This document shows, in pieces, positions 26,686-40,692 of a stretch of DNA of 64,000 nt. A program made the translations under genes and the position numbers. Origin of the DNA: Bradyrhizobium sp. 164 (GTDB lineage Bacteria; Pseudomonadota; Alphaproteobacteria; Rhizobiales; Xanthobacteraceae); assembly GCF_023073715.1 (NCBI RefSeq), contig NZ_JADPKA010000097.1, forward strand, positions 186,001 through 250,000, read 5' to 3'. Positions within the stretch are counted from its first letter, which is position 1; each line of letters opens with the position of its first letter. The notes beneath the pieces were generated by a model. It was not told the DNA's origin. It did not search any database and was given only the letters and a program-made list of their open reading frames with translations.

Positions 26686-27030
26686 GACTTGATCAATCCC
26701 GTCAGCCGCTATCCGAAGCCGCCGTTCAAGAAGCACTCGCAGCCCTGCCCGGCCCTGCCGGCAACATGGAGCCGCGGCCGGATCATGGCGAGACCAGCTA
26801 CTAAGGCTCCGGCCGGCTCGCCCGCCACACGTCGCGCCGGAGCGATCTGGATGCCGCTCCAGGTGTCCGGCGGCGCCATCATGGAGAAGCTGGAAAAGTT
26901 CGGCGGCACGACATCCCTCGGTCGTCCCGGTCAGCCGGGCGAGCTAGCCTCGATCTACGTGCAGCTTGCCGCGGCAGACGCAAGCTATGCGACAGGCGAT
27001 GTCTACGGCGCCGCGAGGGGGCTCGGGACA
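26686..27030 (+). pseudogene. Short-chain dehydrogenase pseudogene with internal deletion
   Basis: The segment begins DLINPVSRYPKPPFKKHSQP, the N-terminus of SDR oxidoreductases of the YhdF/glucose-dehydrogenase-like group. It shifts frame (MEPRPDHGETSY in the next frame) and jumps directly to the C-terminal end: IWMPLQVSGG, MEKLEKFGGTTSLGRPGQ, ASYATGDVYGA. The NAD-binding TGxxxGIG loop and the YxxxK catalytic site are gone, roughly 150 residues lost. A long open frame runs through it, but the product could not be an active enzyme. Confidence 0.75.
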
Positions 27031-27111
27031 GCCCTCGCAACGGCGCCCGCTGGAACCTTCATTGTCATACAGAATTTACAAAACAGTCATGAAGGATAGC
27101 TCGCCAGACCG

Positions 27112-27699
27112 ATGGCCCTCGTAGAAGTAAAACCCACTCGGATCGATCAGGCGCTCGCACACGAGATTGCGGACAACACCAATTCGGGCATCGAGCAAAC
27201 CGCGCAGACTTTGACGTGGGCTGCGGACGAGCACGTGATGCTTGCGCTCGCCGCGGCTGGATGGCTCTACGCGCAGCTTCGACGGCCCGAGGCGCGATCT
27301 GCTGCAAATCACGTATTGGCAGTTTCCGTGGCCACTGCAGTGCTCCCGCACCTGCTAAAGTCCGTGTTCGATCAGACAAGACCCGATCGCCTGACGCTGC
27401 GCGGCCATTTGCACGGTATCCCTATCTCCGGAAAGCCACGTGATGCGTTTCCGTCCGGCCACGCTCTGCACATGGGCGCGCTCGCCTCGGCGGCTGGGCT
27501 GCTGGCCCCCGCTCCCCGCCGGCTGGTGCGCTCCCTTGCCGTGGCGCTGTCGTTGACGCGCGTCGCGGTGCTTGCACATTGGGCCAGCGACGTGGTGGCG
27601 GGGTTCACCCTCGGAATCGTCGTCGAGCGACTGTTCAGGCCATTTACGTTCGGAAAATCGCAGCGGCAGCGGCATCAAGCCTCGCGAGTAGGGCCATGA
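27112..27699 (+). CDS. PAP2-family phosphatase
   Basis: A 195-residue membrane phosphatase. The three PAP2 motifs are present: KSVFDQTRPDR, FPSGHALHM (catalytic His region) and SLTRVAVLAHWASDVVAG. Several hydrophobic helices surround them. Likely dephosphorylates a lipid phosphate or undecaprenyl-type carrier at the inner membrane. The last base pair of codons overlaps the next gene (ATGA), so it is translationally coupled to the DUF3147 pair. Confidence 0.85.
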   Translation: MALVEVKPTRIDQALAHEIADNTNSGIEQTAQTLTWAADEHVMLALAAAGWLYAQLRRPEARSAANHVLAVSVATAVLPHLLKSVFDQTRPDRLTLRGHLHGIPISGKPRDAFPSGHALHMGALASAAGLLAPAPRRLVRSLAVALSLTRVAVLAHWASDVVAGFTLGIVVERLFRPFTFGKSQRQRHQASRVGP

Positions 27700-28043
27700 C
27701 GGAATATCTCCTGCGCTTCGTCGCGGGCGGCCTCATCGTCTCCGCCTTCGCGATCTTCGGAGACATGCTCAAGCCGAAGAGCTTTGCCGGGCTTCTCGGC
27801 GCGGCGCCGTCGGTCGCACTCGCGACGCTTGGCATCGCGGTCGTTCAGCACGGCCCGCAATATGCCGCGGCCGAGAGCTGGACGATGATCTACGGCGCTG
27901 TCGCCCTCGGCTGCTACAGCCTCGCCGTCTGCCACCTGCTGATGAGATTTCGTCTCGCGGCGCTGCCGGCCACCATCCTCGCATTTTTGGTTTGGCTCGT
28001 GGTCGCCTTCGGCCTGCTCGCGGGTTTCGGAGGCGCCGCCTGA
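27696..28043 (+). CDS. DUF3147-family small membrane protein, first copy
   Basis: A 115-residue protein with four hydrophobic segments (YLLRFVAGGLIVSAFAIFGD at the start). It resembles the second protein at 28043 in its opening pattern (..E..LRFVxGGL). Start 27696 overlaps the PAP2 stop; its own stop overlaps the next start. Role unknown; the coupling suggests a complex. Confidence 0.72.
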   Translation: MTEYLLRFVAGGLIVSAFAIFGDMLKPKSFAGLLGAAPSVALATLGIAVVQHGPQYAAAESWTMIYGAVALGCYSLAVCHLLMRFRLAALPATILAFLVWLVVAFGLLAGFGGAA

Positions 28044-28561
28044 TGCTGGTCAAGCTGTCATCATCCGCGCTGAAGCAGACGCATTGGTACGAATACGTGG
28101 TGCGCTTCGTGCTGGGCGGCCTCGCGACGGTAGCGGCAGGCCTCATCGGCAGCCATTTTGGCCTCGCGATCGGCGGACTGTTTCTCGCGCTTCCCGCCAT
28201 CTTCTGTGCCAGCGCGACGCTGATCGAACGCCATGAGCGCCGCGCCAAGGAAAAAGCCGGATTCAGCGGGCGAAGACGCGGGCAGCAGGCCGCAGCGTTG
28301 GACGCTGCGGGCGCCGGCCTCGGAAGTATCGGCCTCGCAGCGTTCGCAGCGGCTTTCTACGCCGTGGTGTCGGCAAGCATCACCGGGGCATTCGCGGCCG
28401 CCATCCTAGCCTGGGTAATGGTGGCCGTGTCAGCATGGTGGTTGAGGCGGAAGCTGCGCACCACCTCAAATCGCCCGCAGCCCGAGCGCGGGCACGATCA
28501 ACGAGCGGCTGGAGCTTCTTGCCGTAGCATCAGGAAACGGGGTGCTCACGTCCTTAAATAA
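28043..28561 (+). CDS. DUF3147-family membrane protein, second copy
   Basis: A 172-residue protein opening with a hydrophilic stretch then YEYVVRFVLGGLATVAAGLIG, followed by further hydrophobic segments, a basic loop (RHERRAKEKAGFSGRRRG) and a membrane pair near 95-145. The start ATG shares its A with the TGA of the previous gene. It completes a three-gene unit with the PAP2 phosphatase. Confidence 0.7.
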   Translation: MLVKLSSSALKQTHWYEYVVRFVLGGLATVAAGLIGSHFGLAIGGLFLALPAIFCASATLIERHERRAKEKAGFSGRRRGQQAAALDAAGAGLGSIGLAAFAAAFYAVVSASITGAFAAAILAWVMVAVSAWWLRRKLRTTSNRPQPERGHDQRAAGASCRSIRKRGAHVLK

Positions 28562-28754
28562 CCTCTGGGGGCTCGGACGCACCGGCTTCTGTGCTTCTGT
28601 CTCTACAGAAAGCTCGCGGGACAACCTGACTTCGTCCGTCAGGAAATGCGCCAGCGCACAACTGGTCTCAATATCAAATTATTGATTTTGCTGATGTTTA
28701 TAGCTTCAGGGATGATTTTTCTGACTCTTATGGAACTCCTACTTAGTTCGTCCA

Positions 28755-28780
28755 TTGAGTAAACTACTCAACTTGCTCAA
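28755..28780. promoter_or_regulatory. Inverted repeat upstream of the RHH gene, candidate operator
   Basis: A perfect 7-bp inverted repeat TTGAGTA-AAC-TACTCAA (28755-28771) is followed at once by a third half-like copy TTGCTCAA (28773-28780). It ends 15 bases before the start of a ribbon-helix-helix-like gene, a common place for autoregulation. The flanking DNA is unusually AT-rich. Confidence 0.4.
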
Positions 28781-28795
28781 TTTGCATGATCGACC

Positions 28796-29044
28796 ATGAA
28801 CGACCTTCGCGCCGAACGCCTTCAGGTCATGCTCTCGCCGGAAGAGTTGACCGCTGTTGACGATTTCCGGTTCAAACATCGCATGCCGACCCGAGCGGCA
28901 GCGGTCCGCGAACTCCTCAAGTTCGGGCTGGCCGCAGCGGATGTCGATCCGGCAGCCGGCGTGAAGTCGAGCAATTTCGGCGTATTCGGCCGCGGACCCG
29001 GCGGACATGTTCAGGGCGAGCCGGACGGCGAGACTAACCCATAG
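28796..29044 (+). CDS. Ribbon-helix-helix-like small protein
   Basis: An 82-residue protein. Residues 6-47 (ERLQVMLSPEELTAVDDFRF, then MPTRAAAVRELLKFGL) have the strand-helix-helix pattern of MetJ/Arc-type DNA-binding proteins. The remaining tail is Gly/Asp-rich and looks disordered. No toxin gene follows, so an antitoxin role is not supported. The upstream inverted repeat at 28755-28780 may be its target. Confidence 0.65.
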   Translation: MNDLRAERLQVMLSPEELTAVDDFRFKHRMPTRAAAVRELLKFGLAAADVDPAAGVKSSNFGVFGRGPGGHVQGEPDGETNP

Positions 29045-29179
29045 GACGGTCCACAAAACAAACGACCCCGGCACGGGGGTGCCAGGGCCGTCCTTGGAGA
29101 TTGCTTCCGGCGCACCGGGGGCATGACAACCGGAAGCAATCCGTCGACTCTTCCCGCGGAGATTCGTTCCTCCCGAGAA

Positions 29180-29383
29180 CTAGCCTGTTGCATCTCCTGA
29201 ATCGTCAGGCATCGCGCCGGCGCCCGGTGTTTTGCCATTGTCGTTCAGCTTGGGATCGCGTGTCGCTTCCCGCGACGGTGAGCCTTTGGGATCGCTCTTG
29301 TGCACGGATTGCGCACGCTGCTTGTCACGCGGCTGCTCCTCCGCCCGCTTGTCCTTGACGATTCCGTGGTCGGAATGGGCCAT
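29180..29383 (-). CDS. Small hydrophilic hypothetical protein
   Basis: A 67-residue highly charged protein (MAHSDHGIVKDKRAEEQPRD... to DDSGDATG) without hydrophobic segments; probably disordered. Start 29383 is 37 bases after an EcfG-like motif. The longer frame to 29554 runs through another gene and is rejected. Confidence 0.6.
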   Translation of the reverse strand: MAHSDHGIVKDKRAEEQPRDKQRAQSVHKSDPKGSPSREATRDPKLNDNGKTPGAGAMPDDSGDATG

Positions 29384-29419
29384 GATCTGCTCTCGCCTCT
29401 CTTGATGTTTCGCAGCGGT

Positions 29420-29444
29420 TACGCGCGGGCACGTCGATTGTTCC
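29420..29444 (-). promoter_or_regulatory. EcfG-like promoter, one mismatch
   Basis: GGAAC-N16-CGTA on the minus strand, 37 bases before the small gene at 29383. Confidence 0.35.
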
Positions 29445-29462
29445 GGGCGGGAGCCCCCGACG

Positions 29463-29594
29463 CTAACTGCGCGCCGAGTGGACCGCAGCCGATGCATTTT
29501 CCAGATGCACCTGCCGCACGGTCGTGACCGTCGCGAAGGCGACCGAAACGCCAAAAGCGAGAATCAGTGAAAGAAGAACCAGACGTGGAGCCAT
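29463..29594 (-). CDS. Small membrane-anchored or exported peptide
   Basis: A 43-residue frame starting MAPRLVLLSLILAFGVSVAFATV, which is nearly all signal/anchor, then a short polar tail to HSARS. GGAGG six bases before the ATG supports translation. Likely a single-pass membrane peptide. Confidence 0.5.
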   Translation of the reverse strand: MAPRLVLLSLILAFGVSVAFATVTTVRQVHLENASAAVHSARS

Positions 29595-29712
29595 TGCGAA
29601 ACCTCCTTCTGGAATCGAAAAGCAACGCGATCGACTACTCACGGATGATCCTGGATTGGTCTCTTGCATTCCGTGCGCGGTCTCACACGCGGCTTCACCA
29701 GGACGAGAGCGT

Positions 29713-29907
29713 CTACCTATCCAGCTTTTGAGGGATATGGACCCTCACGGGCGGGATTTCTCCATCGAGCCAATCCTGCTCCCTCGCAAGTGCAGTCCAG
29801 GCATCCGCCATGCGCGAATAGCGCTTATAAGCGGGTTGCCCTTCCGCGCGCTCGGCGAGCTGAAGACAATTGTCGGCGTTGTCCCTGAAAATGTCAGACT
29901 GTTTCAT
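29713..29907 (-). CDS. Small hypothetical protein, DNAxNCLxLAE family
   Basis: A 64-residue helical protein (MKQSDIFRDNADNCLQLAER, AYKRYSRMADAWTALAREQ, WLDGEIPP). The pattern of an N-terminal D-N-A-x-x-C-x-x-LAE and a following K-R-x-x-RMAxAW is one I recall from many Bradyrhizobium small proteins. Role unknown. It is related in layout to the small protein at 38987. Confidence 0.6.
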   Translation of the reverse strand: MKQSDIFRDNADNCLQLAERAEGQPAYKRYSRMADAWTALAREQDWLDGEIPPVRVHIPQKLDR

Positions 29908-30000
29908 ACCGAAGACGTGGGGGCGGAACTCTCGGGTCGCAATGCCCTTACCGGATCGTAACGTTCGGGGAACTTCGCACGTCATCCGTCATTGATATCG

Positions 30001-30513
30001 ATGCGAGTTCTCGTCGCGATAGTCCTGGTGTGCGTCAGCACCGCAGCGCCTGCCGATAGCACTGGCGAGCGACAGCTTGGTGAGCCCACGCCGAGCGCAA
30101 TCGACGTCATCAGCGGCCTCTACGCCTTCAGCCGCTTCCAGCAGGGTCTGCTTGAGAGCACCGACCTGAAGGGCAACACGGAGGTCAAGAACCTTGCCGC
30201 GCTACGCGCCGAAGAAGCGGCCAAGCGCGACAAGGCGCTGAAACAGATCCAAGAGACCATCGGTGCGGAGCCGCGCGTCAGCAAGACCGCCTCGGCGAGC
30301 GCGAGCCTCGTCGAACCCGAAACTTCGGACGGACCAACTTACGTCCGAAGCTTTTATGCCTCGCAGATTCCCGAATATGAAGCGGCCATCAACCTGCTCG
30401 AACGCTATCTGAAGGCGCCCGACAATCCTGCGCTTGCAGCGCTGGCGCGCGAGCAGCTCCCGACGCTGCGTGCGCAGGTCAAGGCGGCCGAGCGCACTAT
30501 GGCGGACAAGTAG
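30001..30513 (+). CDS. Exported hypothetical protein, DUF4142-like C-terminus
   Basis: A 170-residue protein with a short signal peptide (VLVAIVLVCVSTAAPA). The helical C-terminal part (SQIPEYEAAINLLERYLKAP, LAALAREQLPTLRAQVKAAE) follows the pattern of DUF4142 proteins, as in the protein at 25892, but the N-terminal half does not match. ATG at 30001 is chosen over TTG at 29992. Confidence 0.62.
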   Translation: MRVLVAIVLVCVSTAAPADSTGERQLGEPTPSAIDVISGLYAFSRFQQGLLESTDLKGNTEVKNLAALRAEEAAKRDKALKQIQETIGAEPRVSKTASASASLVEPETSDGPTYVRSFYASQIPEYEAAINLLERYLKAPDNPALAALAREQLPTLRAQVKAAERTMADK

Positions 30514-30520
30514 CCGTCTT

Positions 30521-30814
30521 TTATTTGTCGTTCGGATGATGTTGCTGACTCTCCGGCCGCACAGTCCGGTTGCTCTCCGGCATCCTGTCCCGGCCCGCAT
30601 CGCCATTGTCATCCCTGCCGCCCGAGGTGGACGTGCCGCTCCCGCTCGGGTTGGATCGGGTCGCCGTCCCCGTGGTCGGCGTATCCGCCTGAGGCGTGGC
30701 CGAGCTGGCGGCGGGATCGCCCGTCACGGCCCCTCGGCCGCTGGGCGCCCCGCCCTGGGCGAAGGCCGATCCGGCAAGCAACATGACGACCACCACGGCC
30801 AATCCAGCTTTCAT
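30521..30814 (-). CDS. Exported low-complexity hypothetical protein
   Basis: A 97-residue protein with a signal peptide (VVVVMLLAGSAFAQ) and a mature part rich in Gly, Ser, Thr, Pro and Asp, predicted disordered. It is convergent with the gene at 30001 with only 7 bases between stops. Confidence 0.55.
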   Translation of the reverse strand: MKAGLAVVVVMLLAGSAFAQGGAPSGRGAVTGDPAASSATPQADTPTTGTATRSNPSGSGTSTSGGRDDNGDAGRDRMPESNRTVRPESQQHHPNDK

Positions 30815-30840
30815 CTGCGCTCTCCCTATCTTTGCGGGCT

Positions 30841-30865
30841 AACCGCAGGGGTGCCGCTCCGTTCC
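30841..30865 (-). promoter_or_regulatory. EcfG-like stress promoter
   Basis: GGAAC-N16-GGTT on the minus strand, 27 bases before the gene at 30814. Confidence 0.4.
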
Positions 30866-31096
30866 GAAAGGCGTGGTGCGCGAGGCGCTAATCCATGGTG
30901 TCCGCCGAGGGCCGAATTCTCGGAATTTTCGTGGAACCGATCCGACTGTTCGCAGTTAATGCTATTGGGCTGAGCAAAGCAGGTTCCATTTTCGGTGCGC
31001 CGCAACCTTGGCGCTTGATTTCGAATTTGGCTGACGCTCTATTTTGACCAAACGCGTCTTGCCATAGATTCGGCCGGCGCCTGCGGGGGAATCAGT

Positions 31097-37393
<6,297 letters not shown>

Positions 37394-37406
37394 GTTGGAT
37401 CCGCGA

Positions 37407-38894
37407 ATGGACCACGAAAAGGTCAACATCCTGCTCGTCGACGACCAGCCGGCCAAGCTGCTCGCCTATGAGGTGATCCTGAAGGATCTCGGCGAGAACC
37501 TCGTGATCGCCTCGTCCGGCCGCGAGGCGCTGGAGGTTCTGCTCAAGACCGAGATCGCGGTCATCCTAGTCGACGTCTGCATGCCCGAGCTCGACGGCTT
37601 CGAGCTCGCCGCGATGATCCGCGAGCATCCGCGCTTCCAGAAGACCGCGATGATCTTCATCTCTGCCATTCAGGTGAGCGACATCGACCGGCTGCGGGGC
37701 TACGAGATGGGCGCCGTCGACTACGTTCCGGTGCCTGTCGTGCCGGAGGTGCTGCGCGCCAAGATCAAGGTGTTCGCCGAACTCTATCGCAAGACCCGCG
37801 AGCTCGAACGACTGAATCAGGAGCTCGAGGACCGCGTCCGCGCGCGCACCGCCGAGCTGGAGAATTCCACCGCCAAGCTTCGCGAGAGCGAGCAGCGGCG
37901 CAGCATGGCAATCGCCGCCGGCAAGATGGGCTCTTGGGATTGGGACTGGATCACCGGCGACTGGATGTGGGACGAGGGACAATATCGCATCTTTGGGGTC
38001 AGCCCGGAGAGCTTCGAGGTCAACCCGGCCAACGTTCAGGCGCTGTTGCATCCCGATGACGTCGATCAGTTGCGCAAGGCAATCGCCGAGTTCAACAGCG
38101 GCACGCGCTCCTATGAAACGGAGTTCCGCATTGTGCGGCCCGATGGCGAGGTACGCTGGTGCGTCGGCACGGCGGCCGCAACGGTAGACCATAGCAGCCG
38201 CGTGGTGCGGGTGAGCGGCGTTACGGTGGACATCACCGAACGCAAGCGCGCCGAAGAGCAGCAGAACCTTCTCGCGCGGGAAGTCGATCATCGCGCCAAG
38301 AATGCGCTGGCATTGGCGCAATCGATCGTGCGCCTCACCCGTGCCGACGAGGTCAAGGCCTATGTCAATGCCGTCGAGGGACGCATCAACGCGCTCGCGC
38401 GCGTGCACACCATCCTGTCGCTGTCGAGCTGGCAGGGAGCCGAGCTCTCCAAGCTGATCGACGAGGAGCTGGCACCCTATTCGCCGAGTGGCCAGATCAG
38501 GTTGGCGGGCCCCGAGGTTCAATTGCTGCCGACGACTGCCCAGACACTGGCGCTCGCTCTGCACGAGCTTTTCACCAACTCGGCAAAATATGGCGCGCTT
38601 TCGACACGATCCGGGCGGCTCATGATCGGGTGGCAGGTCGAAGACGAACTCCTCACGCTGACCTGGGAGGAATCCGGCGGCCCGCTCGTCAGGACGCCGA
38701 AATCCCGAGGCTTCGGAACGCGAAGCCTGCTCGCGAGCGTCGAGTCCCAGCTCGGCGGACGGGCGAAATTCGATTGGCGCGCTGAGGGGCTGTTGTGCCG
38801 CCTCGAGGTACCGTTGACACGCAAGCCGGCCACGATAGCACCCAGCAAATTTGATGCCGCCGCCGCGGCCGAGTTGCAGCGCGCATCCGGTTAG
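37407..38894 (+). CDS. Response regulator-PAS-HWE histidine kinase
   Basis: A 495-residue signalling protein: receiver domain (1-120, phospho-Asp56 in VDVCMPELDG), coiled-coil linker, PAS domain (about 165-280, SWDWDWITGDWMWDEGQYRI to GVTVDITERKRA), and an HWE-type kinase with His295 in EVDHRAKNALA and the ATP-site blocks LHELFTNSAKYGAL, WEESGGP and GFGTRSLL. The conserved receiver Lys is replaced (DYVPVPVVPE where a KP is usual), so receiver switching may be altered. It starts 13 bases after the giant kinase, forming an operon and probably a phosphorelay. Confidence 0.9.
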   Translation: MDHEKVNILLVDDQPAKLLAYEVILKDLGENLVIASSGREALEVLLKTEIAVILVDVCMPELDGFELAAMIREHPRFQKTAMIFISAIQVSDIDRLRGYEMGAVDYVPVPVVPEVLRAKIKVFAELYRKTRELERLNQELEDRVRARTAELENSTAKLRESEQRRSMAIAAGKMGSWDWDWITGDWMWDEGQYRIFGVSPESFEVNPANVQALLHPDDVDQLRKAIAEFNSGTRSYETEFRIVRPDGEVRWCVGTAAATVDHSSRVVRVSGVTVDITERKRAEEQQNLLAREVDHRAKNALALAQSIVRLTRADEVKAYVNAVEGRINALARVHTILSLSSWQGAELSKLIDEELAPYSPSGQIRLAGPEVQLLPTTAQTLALALHELFTNSAKYGALSTRSGRLMIGWQVEDELLTLTWEESGGPLVRTPKSRGFGTRSLLASVESQLGGRAKFDWRAEGLLCRLEVPLTRKPATIAPSKFDAAAAAELQRASG

Positions 38895-38967
38895 AGCGTT
38901 TTCCAGCCAAGCGGTAACCGGTTCGCGTCAAGAAAGCGCGTCAAGCCAAGAATCGAGAGCTTCCGTT
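38894..38967. repeat. Dispersed Bradyrhizobium intergenic repeat
   Basis: TAGAGCGTTTTCCAGCCAAG, then CGGTAACCGGTTCGCGTCAA and GAAAGCGCGTCAAGCC. I recall this element (AGAGCGTTTTC...ACCGGTTCGCGT...AACGCGTCAA) as a frequent intergenic repeat in this family of bacteria. Confidence 0.6.
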
Positions 38968-38986
38968 TCAATCGGAAGGGAGAGCT

Positions 38987-39208
38987 TTAGCCGGACGCCG
39001 TGTTCGTCATGCGCTGCTCCGTCCTTGGGTCGCGCGCGATGCGTCCTTCGAGCCAAGCTTCCGTTCGAGCGAGATCACGCAACGCCTTCGCGTAGCGCCG
39101 GGCCGCGCTTCGCTCCGCGCCGCGCGGGAGCTTGCGCGCCTTGCGCAAGATGTCTGCGGCCGCGTTGCGATAGGCCAGCGAGCGGTACAGAAAGACTACC
39201 TTGCCCAT
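38987..39208 (-). CDS. Small basic hypothetical protein
   Basis: A 73-residue helical, Arg/Ala-rich protein (YRNAAADILRKARKLPRGAE, YAKALRDLARTEAWLEG). The ending D-L-A-R-T-E-A-W-L-E-G recalls L-A-R-E-Q-D-W-L-D-G in the small protein at 29713, so the two may share a fold. Function unknown. Confidence 0.6.
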   Translation of the reverse strand: MGKVVFLYRSLAYRNAAADILRKARKLPRGAERSAARRYAKALRDLARTEAWLEGRIARDPRTEQRMTNTASG

Positions 39209-39296
39209 ATCAAATGTCCCGTGTTGATGGCCTCATGTTCGCAAGCCGGGCATGAACGTCGGATGAAGCTGGCGATGAAAATTCCTTCATCCAGAT

Positions 39297-39321
39297 GGAA
39301 CTAATGACTATCGCGCGCGTT
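39297..39321 (+). promoter_or_regulatory. EcfG-type general stress promoter
   Basis: GGAAC-N16-CGTT, an exact consensus match, 27 bases before the ATG at 39348. Confidence 0.6.
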
Positions 39322-39347
39322 TGGGTGCCAGATCGGGACATGGTTCC

Positions 39348-39604
39348 ATGCGCGCGAAGAAGTCGTCGGGCCTGGTCTCTCCCACCGGCCTCATCAAGCT
39401 GATGACACATGCGATGATGGGTGCAGCCCTCGGCCTCGCCTTCAGCCTCACACTCATTCTTTCCAATCCAGCCGTCGCCAATCTGCTGAGTCATGGCGGA
39501 AGCCAAGCCGCTCTTGTGTTCGCTCTCGCACTGGGACGACCTTCGCGATCGGCGCGACGCTCACCGGCATCGTGTTCATCCTGGAAGAGAACAAGCAATC
39601 TTGA
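39348..39604 (+). pseudogene. Small membrane protein gene with one-base frameshift
   Basis: The frame from 39348 reads through LIKLMTHAMMGAALGLAFSL and ANLLSHGGSQAALVFALAL, a two-helix small membrane protein I recall from Bradyrhizobium. The second helix (GTTFAIGATLTGIVFILEEN, ending KQS) continues in another frame from about 39533 and stops at 39602-39604. Loss of one base near 39532 explains the break. The upstream EcfG-type promoter is intact. Confidence 0.6.
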
Positions 39605-39649
39605 AGCGCGCGTGACGCGTGGAGAAGCTTTGTTGGGGAACTCCTGCGA

Positions 39650-39674
39650 GGAACGGCAGTTGGCCGCCTGCGTC
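39650..39674 (+). promoter_or_regulatory. EcfG-like promoter, one mismatch
   Basis: GGAAC-N16-CGTC, 26 bases before the ATG at 39700. Confidence 0.4.
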
Positions 39675-39699
39675 AATTTAACCCAGGGAGTTCCTCCAT

Positions 39700-39945
39700 A
39701 TGAAGACAGTCAAGCTCGCCCTCGCCGCAATGTTGGCAACTGGCCTCGCTGCCGCGCCGTTCGCCGCGGAGGCGAAGTCGCACAAGGCCAAACATGGGTC
39801 CTCGATGTCATCATCGCAGACCACGGGCGCGAACACCAAGTCCTCCAAAGGTGCCGATCCCTCCGGTCAAGGCGGCTCTGGCCCCGGCTCCGACCAGGGC
39901 GGCACCATGACGAACAACAAGGGCGGCATGAGCAACACCAAGTGA
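39700..39945 (+). CDS. Small exported Ser/Gly/Lys-rich protein
   Basis: An 81-residue protein with a signal peptide (LALAAMLATGLAAAPFAAEA) and a mature part of low-complexity Ser, Gly, Lys and Asn, likely disordered in the periplasm. Precursor start is supported by the upstream CAGGGAG site. Function unknown. Confidence 0.65.
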   Translation: MKTVKLALAAMLATGLAAAPFAAEAKSHKAKHGSSMSSSQTTGANTKSSKGADPSGQGGSGPGSDQGGTMTNNKGGMSNTK

Positions 39946-40355
39946 ACTCTGCGCGGTAACGTGAGAGTCCCGTGTTCAGCGCGGGGCCCTTCACCAAAGC
40001 ACGATGACGGTTCATCCAGACCCTCGCGCCATAAAGCGCAATGAGATGGATGAATCGTCATTGCGCTTCAGGTTGTTGTTTGAGCATGATCTTTTCGGAA
40101 AACCGCTAGACACTTTGCTACTTTAGCGCCACATGCTCGGCGCGCTGACCAGCGTATCGCCCGCCGGCCCGCTTCACCTCCTCCAGGCATAGCGATCGCC
40201 GCACAAGGCCTCGCAGCATCGCGGACGCGCGCCGGCACGTCATCACGGCGGACGAGGAACGTTGTCGCAGATCTCGTCCGGCACCGCCCGCACAGCGCGG
40301 CCCGTTAGGTGTCCGAGGGCATCGACAATCGGCAGCATGTCGCTTGCGCGCACGC
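39946..40355. other. Gene-free region with repeat DNA
   Basis: About 410 bases without a supported gene. Apart from the repeat at 40041-40120 a minus frame at 40118-40393 exists but has no family resemblance and overlaps the next real gene. A short minus-strand stretch (MLPIVDALGHLTGRAVRA) might be a relic; this is weak. Confidence 0.4.
40041..40120. repeat. Dispersed Bradyrhizobium intergenic repeat
   Basis: GCGCAATGAGATGGATGAAT and CGTCATTGCGCTTCAGGTTG form an inverted pair (GCGCAATGA/TCATTGCGC), followed by GTTTGAGCATGATCTTTTCG and GAAAACCGCT. I recall this combination as an abundant intergenic repeat in Bradyrhizobium. Confidence 0.6.
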
Positions 40356-40631
40356 TTAGTGGCCAGCCAACAGGCGCGCCGCCTTGTCGACATTCTTCAC
40401 GGAGCGAAGATGCATCTGGCCGCGGACGTCAGGCAGGACGTCACCGCCCCCAGCCGCCTTCCATTCATCGATCAGCAGGTTGATTTTCCGGCGCAGATCG
40501 ATCTGCGCCAGAGCTCGTTCGGTGCAGTCGCAATCGCCGTTGACGAGATCGCGCACAGACGCCTCGACCTCGGCCATTTCCAGCCTCAAGGCGCTGATTT
40601 TACGCCGAATTTCGTTAATTCTGTTGTCCAT
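40356..40631 (-). CDS. Small hypothetical protein, probably SOS-regulated
   Basis: A 91-residue protein with an N-terminal coiled-coil-like helix (INEIRRKISALRLEMAEVEA), a CDC motif (NGDCDCTERA) and a second helical part. No known domain. Its start is 10 bases from a GAAC-N7-GAAC box in the divergent promoter region, so LexA control is likely. Confidence 0.6.
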   Translation of the reverse strand: MDNRINEIRRKISALRLEMAEVEASVRDLVNGDCDCTERALAQIDLRRKINLLIDEWKAAGGGDVLPDVRGQMHLRSVKNVDKAARLLAGH

Positions 40632-40640
40632 GGCTTGTTA

Positions 40641-40655
40641 GAACAAAATAAGAAC
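40641..40655. promoter_or_regulatory. Candidate SOS (LexA) box
   Basis: GAAC-AAAATAA-GAAC is an exact match to the alphaproteobacterial LexA site (GTTCN7GTTC read on the other strand). It lies in the 61-base gap between two divergent small genes and could control either or both. Confidence 0.6.
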
Positions 40656-40692
40656 ATATAGTCAAGTCATGTTTTCAAACCGGAGGAGCGAC

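Noticed and set aside
26512..27099. 195-codon open frame as a real gene
   Set aside because: It runs through a tandem repeat and a deleted dehydrogenase in more than one ancestral frame.
28732..28756. EcfG promoter before the RHH gene (GGAAC-N16-CATT)
   Set aside because: The essential G of the -10 is absent. A similar CATT motif at 29969-29993 ends only 8 bases before its gene.
40118..40393. 91-codon minus frame
   Set aside because: It overlaps the start of a better gene, has Arg/Cys-rich low-complexity content and no ribosome site.
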